Positions 59,324 through 64,000 of a stretch of 64,000 nucleotides of DNA are shown in pieces. The notes below the pieces were generated by a model that had not been told where the DNA came from, made no database searches, and saw only the letters and a list, made by a program, of their open reading frames with translations. The stretch comes from Lentzea albidocapillata. GTDB lineage: Bacteria > Actinomycetota > Actinomycetes > Mycobacteriales > Pseudonocardiaceae. The stretch spans positions 641,061 through 705,060 of the forward strand of contig NZ_JOEA01000014.1 of assembly GCF_000719115.1 (NCBI RefSeq), written 5' to 3'. Each line of letters begins with the position of its first letter. The stretch's first letter is position 1. The position numbers and the translations under genes are program-made.

Positions 59324-62116
59324 TCAGACCCAGCCGGCGACGCTGAGGGTCACCGAGCGGATCGAACCGCGGTCGGAGCCCACCACGTCGGCGACCTTGA
59401 ACACCCACGTGCCGTCGACGGGCTCCGCGGTCAGCGAGGACAGCGGCGCACCCGCCTTCCACGAGCCCGTGAACGGCGCGTTGGCGCTCGTCACGCTCGA
59501 GAACGGCGACGTGGCCGCGTCGTCGAACACGGCCTGGCAGATGTTGTTGCCGGTGCCGCCCGACCGCGAGAACAGCGTCACGGACTTGCCGGACGGCGAG
59601 GTGAGCGTGCCCACCAGGTCGCCGGTGAAGGTGTGGTCGATGCCGACCGTCGTCGAGCCTTCGGTGGCCGAGCACGTCGCACCGTCCACGGAGAACTTCA
59701 GGTTCGACGCCGCGCCGACACCCGTCACGGGCAGCGGGATCGAGACGCCGGTCTGGTCGTTGTCCGGGATGGCGACCGGTGCGCCGGTGTACGCGAACGA
59801 CTTGAAGTCGCGCGCCGGCTCACCCACGCGGAGCGTGAACGAACTGGTCGTCGGGGACGTCGAGCCCGCGTAGGTCACGCGTGCGTCGAGCTTGACCGCC
59901 GAACCGAGCGCGGCCGAGGCCGGCACGGTCACCTTGTAGGTGTTGCTGACGGTCTGGCCCGGGTCGATGTTGCCGTAGTACTTGGAGCGCGGCGCGATGG
60001 TCACGCCGGCCGACGTCGTCGACAGCACGACCGAGGTCGACGCGGCCGAGCCGTCACCGTTGTTGGCCACCGGCACCGTCACCGTGGCGCTCGTGCCCGG
60101 CTTCAGGAAAGCGCTTCCGTCGGCGTCGTTGACGATCGCCGGCTTCTGCGCGCGGGCCAGTGCCTGCGGCGACGCACCCGTGTACTGGAGGACGCGGTCG
60201 GCCATCACGATGCCGGCGCCGGTGCGGTTGTCCACACCGGACTCGACGATGTCGATCGCCGTCGCCACAAGGGCTTCCCTGACCTCGGCGGGCGTCAGCG
60301 TCGGGTTGCCGGACAGGACCAGACCGGCGATCGCGGCGGCGTTCGGAGCAGAGGCGGACGTGCCGAAGAACGGCGCGAAGCCCGGCACCGACGTGGTCAC
60401 GCCGTCGGCCGCGGTGATGTCCGGCTTCTGCCGGGTCTCGGCGAGCGGCGAGCCGTCCGGCGCGAAGAACGTCCTGCGCGGTCCGTCGGAGGTGAAGCGC
60501 TCCGGCTTCTGCGTGCCGTCGAAGGCGTTGGGGTACGGGCCCTTCGGGTTGGCCGGGTCGCCCGGTTCGAGGTCGAACGGCAGTGCCGCGGCGGCGGGTG
60601 CGGCCGCGACGGAGATCGCGCCCTTGGCGGCCGAGTGGCCGCGGGTGGTGCCGGGCGTGACGTACTTCTTGAGGCCGTCGTTGGTGTCGGCGAACCGGCC
60701 ACCGAACAGCGACAGCGCGAAGTACTTGTCGTCACCGCGGTACTTCACGACCGCGAGGCGGGTCCCGGTCGAGCTCGCCGGGGTGTTGATGCGCTCGTAC
60801 GGGTCCTGTGCGCCGTCCTGGTTGTTCTGGCTGAACGTGACGACGTTGCCCTGGGTGTTGACCAGGTAGAGGTCGTAGTCGTTGGCCGACTGGCCGAGCG
60901 GGTCCGCCCAGTGCAGCACCGTCGGGGTGTCGCCGGAGAAGTTCGACAGCGGGTTGAACAGCTGCTTGGCGTTCGGGTCCGGGTTGAAGTCGTGCGCGGA
61001 GCCGGCGAACTTGCCGACGCCCACACCGGAGTCGACGAACTGGCCCTCGTAGTGGCCGGAGGTGCCGTCCTCGACGTTGCCCTGGTTGCCCGCGCTGGAG
61101 AAGAACATCGCGCCGTCGGCGACGACCGCGTCCACGGCGCGCGCGATGATGCCGTCCTGGAACGGCGACTCGTTGAAGTAGATGACGTCGTCGACGATGA
61201 CGTCGCAGCCGAGGTCGAAGCGCAGCTTCTTGATGTTGTCCGCGAAGCTCGCGTCGCCGTTGAACGCCGTGGCGAAGCCGAGTTCGGCGCTGGGCGCGAG
61301 GTCGTGCAGGATCTCGAGCATCGCGGTGCCCTCGTCACCGGAACCCGCCTGACCCGGCACGATGTCGACGGCCGGCAGTTCGCCGGAGGCCTGTGACACG
61401 GCCAGCGAGCCCACGCCGTCCGACAGCGCGCAGAGCTTCACGCCGACACCGGTCACGCGGAAGGAACCACGTGCGGCGTCGGCACCGTGCGCCTTGTCGC
61501 TCTCCGCGACCTTGGCGGCCTGGACGGAGAGCTGCTTCTCCGAGAGCCGGCGCTCGATCTCCCTCGACTTGTCCTCTTTGGACGGAGCTTGCTTGCGGGA
61601 CCTGGTGTCCTTCTTGTTCTTCACGTCCTGCGTCATCGCGTCGCTGCCCGGCTCGACACGGGCGACGTCGGAGCGACCGGCGATCTCGGCGATCTTCGCG
61701 ACCGGAACCTCCGCGCGCACGGTGCGGTGCTCGGGGGACACTGCCCGGATCTGTCCGCCCGCCGCGCGGACAGCGTTGACCAGGTCCTCGGAGTACTGCT
61801 TGGCACGGATGTCGACAAGAGTGGTGGACTTCGGCGTCACGGCAACGCCGGTCTGCACCTGTGGAAGGGCGTTCGTGGTACCAGTTGAGACGCGCTTGCG
61901 CGCCTCAACGACCAGCGCGCTGTCCACTTTGGACTCGGCTGGGGTGAGCGACTTCTTGATGCTCTGCAGCGCGGAGATCTGCGCTGCCGTGCGGTCGCTG
62001 ATGGACTTCGACGCCTTGCCCGGATCAGCGGACACCGGCGTGACTGCGGTGAGTGCGGCAAGAAGAACTGCGGTACCTGCGGTGACTAAGGTCGTGCCTC
62101 TTCGAGATCGGCGCAC
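59324..62116 (-). CDS. Secreted S8-like serine peptidase with C-terminal P domain
   Basis: 930 residues from GTG 62116, with GGGGAG 8 nt upstream. Signal peptide with RR and VSADPG. A propeptide-like region (to about 200) precedes the catalytic domain. Catalytic Asp is in KLCALSDGVGS; the usual HGT position reads GDEGTAMLEILHDLAP, so Glu replaces His. Oxyanion Asn in FFSSAGNQGN and catalytic Ser in FFGTSASAPNAAAIAG are intact. Ig-like segment, then a proprotein-convertase P domain (DHTFTGDLVGTLTSPSGKSV) ends the protein. The Glu triad recalls sedolisins. Confidence 0.85.
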   Translation of the reverse strand: MRRSRRGTTLVTAGTAVLLAALTAVTPVSADPGKASKSISDRTAAQISALQSIKKSLTPAESKVDSALVVEARKRVSTGTTNALPQVQTGVAVTPKSTTLVDIRAKQYSEDLVNAVRAAGGQIRAVSPEHRTVRAEVPVAKIAEIAGRSDVARVEPGSDAMTQDVKNKKDTRSRKQAPSKEDKSREIERRLSEKQLSVQAAKVAESDKAHGADAARGSFRVTGVGVKLCALSDGVGSLAVSQASGELPAVDIVPGQAGSGDEGTAMLEILHDLAPSAELGFATAFNGDASFADNIKKLRFDLGCDVIVDDVIYFNESPFQDGIIARAVDAVVADGAMFFSSAGNQGNVEDGTSGHYEGQFVDSGVGVGKFAGSAHDFNPDPNAKQLFNPLSNFSGDTPTVLHWADPLGQSANDYDLYLVNTQGNVVTFSQNNQDGAQDPYERINTPASSTGTRLAVVKYRGDDKYFALSLFGGRFADTNDGLKKYVTPGTTRGHSAAKGAISVAAAPAAAALPFDLEPGDPANPKGPYPNAFDGTQKPERFTSDGPRRTFFAPDGSPLAETRQKPDITAADGVTTSVPGFAPFFGTSASAPNAAAIAGLVLSGNPTLTPAEVREALVATAIDIVESGVDNRTGAGIVMADRVLQYTGASPQALARAQKPAIVNDADGSAFLKPGTSATVTVPVANNGDGSAASTSVVLSTTSAGVTIAPRSKYYGNIDPGQTVSNTYKVTVPASAALGSAVKLDARVTYAGSTSPTTSSFTLRVGEPARDFKSFAYTGAPVAIPDNDQTGVSIPLPVTGVGAASNLKFSVDGATCSATEGSTTVGIDHTFTGDLVGTLTSPSGKSVTLFSRSGGTGNNICQAVFDDAATSPFSSVTSANAPFTGSWKAGAPLSSLTAEPVDGTWVFKVADVVGSDRGSIRSVTLSVAGWV

Positions 62117-62263
62117 AGGAGTTGCTCCCCCGAACGTTGGCGTGCCCCCGAGCACGCGGCTTGCGACCGGCGATTCCCGGTCGAGGCGCCAACGTATGGT
62201 GCTTGCCTGATCACAGTCAGCATCCGATTGGGCTACTTCCCACTTAGCAGACGCAATCACACT

Positions 62264-63805
62264 TCACAGAACAAACGCGTCAGTCCACAACTGACCGGTT
62301 CGCCCGGAAAGGGCTTCCAGCAGTGCGGCTGCCTGGTTGTCGGTGAGCGACGCCACGAAGTCGACGACCGCCCGCCCCCGCGCCAGTCCCCTGACGGCAT
62401 CGGGCCCGACCGGCAGCTCACCGGCGGCACCGACCAATGTGGACGGCTCCGTCCGGGCGAGCACCGCGTACTCCGTTTCGGCCAGCTCCACCAGATCGTG
62501 CAGCCTGCGCGGCAACCGGTCCGCCTCCGCCCGGTCGGTCACCCACTGCTCCAGCGCGTCCACCAGCGAACCGAGCAAACGCGCCTGTCCACGTTGGTGC
62601 AAAGCCAGATCCGGCCGCAGCAACACAAAGCGGCGGTGCACGAACTTCAACACCTGCACCTCGTGCCACTGTGGAACCGCCAGCACCACGTGCCCGGACC
62701 GCGGCGTGGGTTCCTCGATCACCCCGACCGCGTCGACGAGCCGGCGCGTCCACCGCGCACTGAACCCGGCGACCGCCTGCTCGGCCTCGACCGAGCCGTC
62801 GAACGGCACCGACAGCAACCCGTCGACGAGCTCCTTGCTGACCTTGCGCACCGCCATCGCGAACGCCTCGTCGCTCATCACCCAGGAGTCCTTGAGGTGC
62901 ATGCGCCTCCTGAGCGTCTCCAGCGACCGCCCCGGCATCCGGATCTCGGCACTCAGCTCGGCGTCACTCAGCCCGGCCAGGTCGAGCGCCTGCGCCTGCC
63001 ACGTGCCGAGCTCGGCGGCGACCGTCGCGTGCTGCAGCACCCCGACCCGATGGAAGTCCTCCAGGTCGTGGATCGCGTACGCGATGTCGTCCGCGGTGTC
63101 CATGACGCTCGCCTCGACGGTCTGCTGCCACGACTCGACGCGCCCCTCGAACGGCTCGCGCGCCTGCCGCAGGTCGTTGATCTCCGTCACGTACGCGGAG
63201 AACTTCGCACTACCGGTGCCCGGCATGTCGTCCGGCTCGGCCGCACCACGGGGCGCGACCGGCACGCCGAGCGGCTGGTGACGCGTCCACGGGTACTTCA
63301 GCATCGCCGCCCGCACCGCCACGGTCAGGTCGAGGCCGAGCGCCTTGGGGCCCCGCACGTCCGTGGTCGTGATGATCCGGAACGACTGCGCGTTGCCCTC
63401 GAACCCGTCCGGCAACCCGAACCTGTGCCGGGCCAGCCGGTCGAGCACCTGCTCCCCGAGGTGGCCGAACGGCGGGTGCCCCAGGTCGTGCGCGAGGGCG
63501 GCGGCCTCGACGACGTCGGGGTCGCACCCACCCAGCTTCTCGAGCACCGCGGTCAGCTCGGGGCGGGTCGTCAGCCGTTCCGCGATGGCGCGCGCGGCCT
63601 GGGCGACCTTCAGGCTGTGGGTGAGGCGGTTGTGCACGAGCAGGCCCGAGCCGGTGGAGCTGACGACCTGGGTGACTCCACCGAGCCTCGCGAAGAACGG
63701 GGAGCTCGCCACGCGGTCGCGATCGACCCGGAACGGATTCGCGGCGAGGTCTGCGGTCCTCCCCACACCGGCTGACCGGCGGGCGATGCGTTGCTCGTTG
63801 TGCAT
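62264..63805 (-). CDS. dgt: Deoxyguanosinetriphosphate triphosphohydrolase-like (HD domain)
   Basis: 513 residues from ATG 63805. HD-domain metal ligands: LVHNRLTHSLKV, AAALAHDLGHPPFGHLGEQ and MDTADDIAYAIHDLEDF. It hydrolyses dNTPs to the nucleoside and triphosphate. Family N-terminus (RRSAGVGRTADLAANPFRVDRDRV) fits this ATG, not the earlier one. Downstream of an rRNA operon on the same strand, behind its terminator. Confidence 0.92.
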   Translation of the reverse strand: MHNEQRIARRSAGVGRTADLAANPFRVDRDRVASSPFFARLGGVTQVVSSTGSGLLVHNRLTHSLKVAQAARAIAERLTTRPELTAVLEKLGGCDPDVVEAAALAHDLGHPPFGHLGEQVLDRLARHRFGLPDGFEGNAQSFRIITTTDVRGPKALGLDLTVAVRAAMLKYPWTRHQPLGVPVAPRGAAEPDDMPGTGSAKFSAYVTEINDLRQAREPFEGRVESWQQTVEASVMDTADDIAYAIHDLEDFHRVGVLQHATVAAELGTWQAQALDLAGLSDAELSAEIRMPGRSLETLRRRMHLKDSWVMSDEAFAMAVRKVSKELVDGLLSVPFDGSVEAEQAVAGFSARWTRRLVDAVGVIEEPTPRSGHVVLAVPQWHEVQVLKFVHRRFVLLRPDLALHQRGQARLLGSLVDALEQWVTDRAEADRLPRRLHDLVELAETEYAVLARTEPSTLVGAAGELPVGPDAVRGLARGRAVVDFVASLTDNQAAALLEALSGRTGQLWTDAFVL

Positions 63806-63898
63806 GGTGGAGAAGGTACCGGGCAGGCAGAGCCCCGGCGCCCCACGCGTCCTACTCATTGCACCGTGGCGCTGATGATCGCGCCGAAGCCGGCGAAC

Positions 63899-63946
63899 GC
63901 AAAAAAAGCCCTGCGGGGAGCGCTTGTGGCGCTCAACCCGCAGGGC
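63899..63946 (-). terminator. rRNA operon terminator
   Basis: On the minus strand: GCCCTGCGGG, an inner GAGCGC/GCGCTC hairpin, then CCCGCAGGGC and a run of seven T. Immediately downstream of 5S rRNA. Confidence 0.92.
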
Positions 63947-63953
63947 AAATTAA

Positions 63954-64000
63954 GTTCGGCGGCGACCTACTCTCCCACACCGTAACCAGTGCAGTACCAT
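63954..64000 (-). rRNA. 5S ribosomal RNA, 3' end only
   Basis: The last 47 bases of the window, read on the minus strand, match the 3' portion of actinobacterial 5S rRNA (GGTGTGGGAGAGTAGGTCGC then CGCCGAAC). The rest, and presumably 23S and 16S, lie to the right. Exact 3' end uncertain by a few nt. Confidence 0.88.

Overview
The window is about 64 kb of very GC-rich DNA with strongly G/C-biased third codon positions, many GTG starts, ATGA/GTGA gene overlaps and leaderless-looking promoters. It reads as the chromosome of a filamentous actinomycete. UdgX, a SigD/ShbA-type sigma factor, an acVLRF1 protein, an ANTAR protein, F420-type (LLM) oxidoreductase, TreYZ/GlgX and many LacI/XRE/PucR regulators point to the Pseudonocardiales (Lentzea/Saccharothrix-like). 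This placement is inference from gene content. No prophage, CRISPR array, tRNA or intact insertion sequence is visible. The 3' end of a 5S rRNA on the minus strand closes the right edge.

Layout. 1-4.8 kb: GABA catabolism (PucR regulator divergent from gabT-gabD) and a LacI regulator. 4.8-9.7 kb: small genes, including an 18-codon ORF with an ideal Shine-Dalgarno, a prim-pol-like protein, an amino-acid permease, a secreted NlpC/P60-like protein, UdgX, CsbD and an ANTAR protein. 9.6-18.3 kb: alpha-glucan/trehalose metabolism (glgX-treY-treZ operon, malQ), interrupted by a hairpin-dense gene-free stretch (15.46-16.13 kb) that starts with a 167-bp imperfect palindrome. 18.4-22.5 kb: RidA, LacI, Bcp, MmpS-like, TetR and an LLM oxidoreductase. 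22.5-27.7 kb: a compact set read on the minus strand (CoA ligase, SDR, MIO aromatic amino-acid lyase with a tyrosine-type selectivity pair, a probable haem-dependent tyrosine hydroxylase, class I O-methyltransferase) that looks like a bacterial phenylpropanoid pathway.

27.7-33.6 kb: M23 peptidase, a G-quadruplex-prone spacer, bifunctional PBP, PfkB kinase and a SigD-type sigma factor. 33.7-37.6 kb: a coupled lipid-modification operon (hydrolase, FAD amine oxidase-like, DUF1365, cyclopropane synthase-like). 37.6-46.9 kb: hydrolase, a membrane protein with an embedded DUF1349-like domain, a two-component system, MocA-like transferase, C39-like peptidase, SIS protein, class B PBP and a decayed LuxR regulator. 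47.2-55.9 kb: ABC exporter, enoyl-CoA hydratase, ABC-F, SDR and a LysR/EamA pair. 55.9-59.3 kb: a SigE-family sigma factor apparently starting at CTG, sandwiched between two single-pass Pro/Ser/Thr-rich proteins, with acVLRF1 upstream and an XRE-like protein. 59.3-64 kb: an S8-like protease with a P domain, dGTPase, terminator and 5S rRNA.

Most interesting: the phenylpropanoid-type operon, including a start-codon hairpin on its first gene; the palindrome near glgX, whose arms differ only in ways that keep plus-strand RNA paired; the sigma factor flanked by two look-alike membrane proteins; and the S8 protease with Glu where His is expected.
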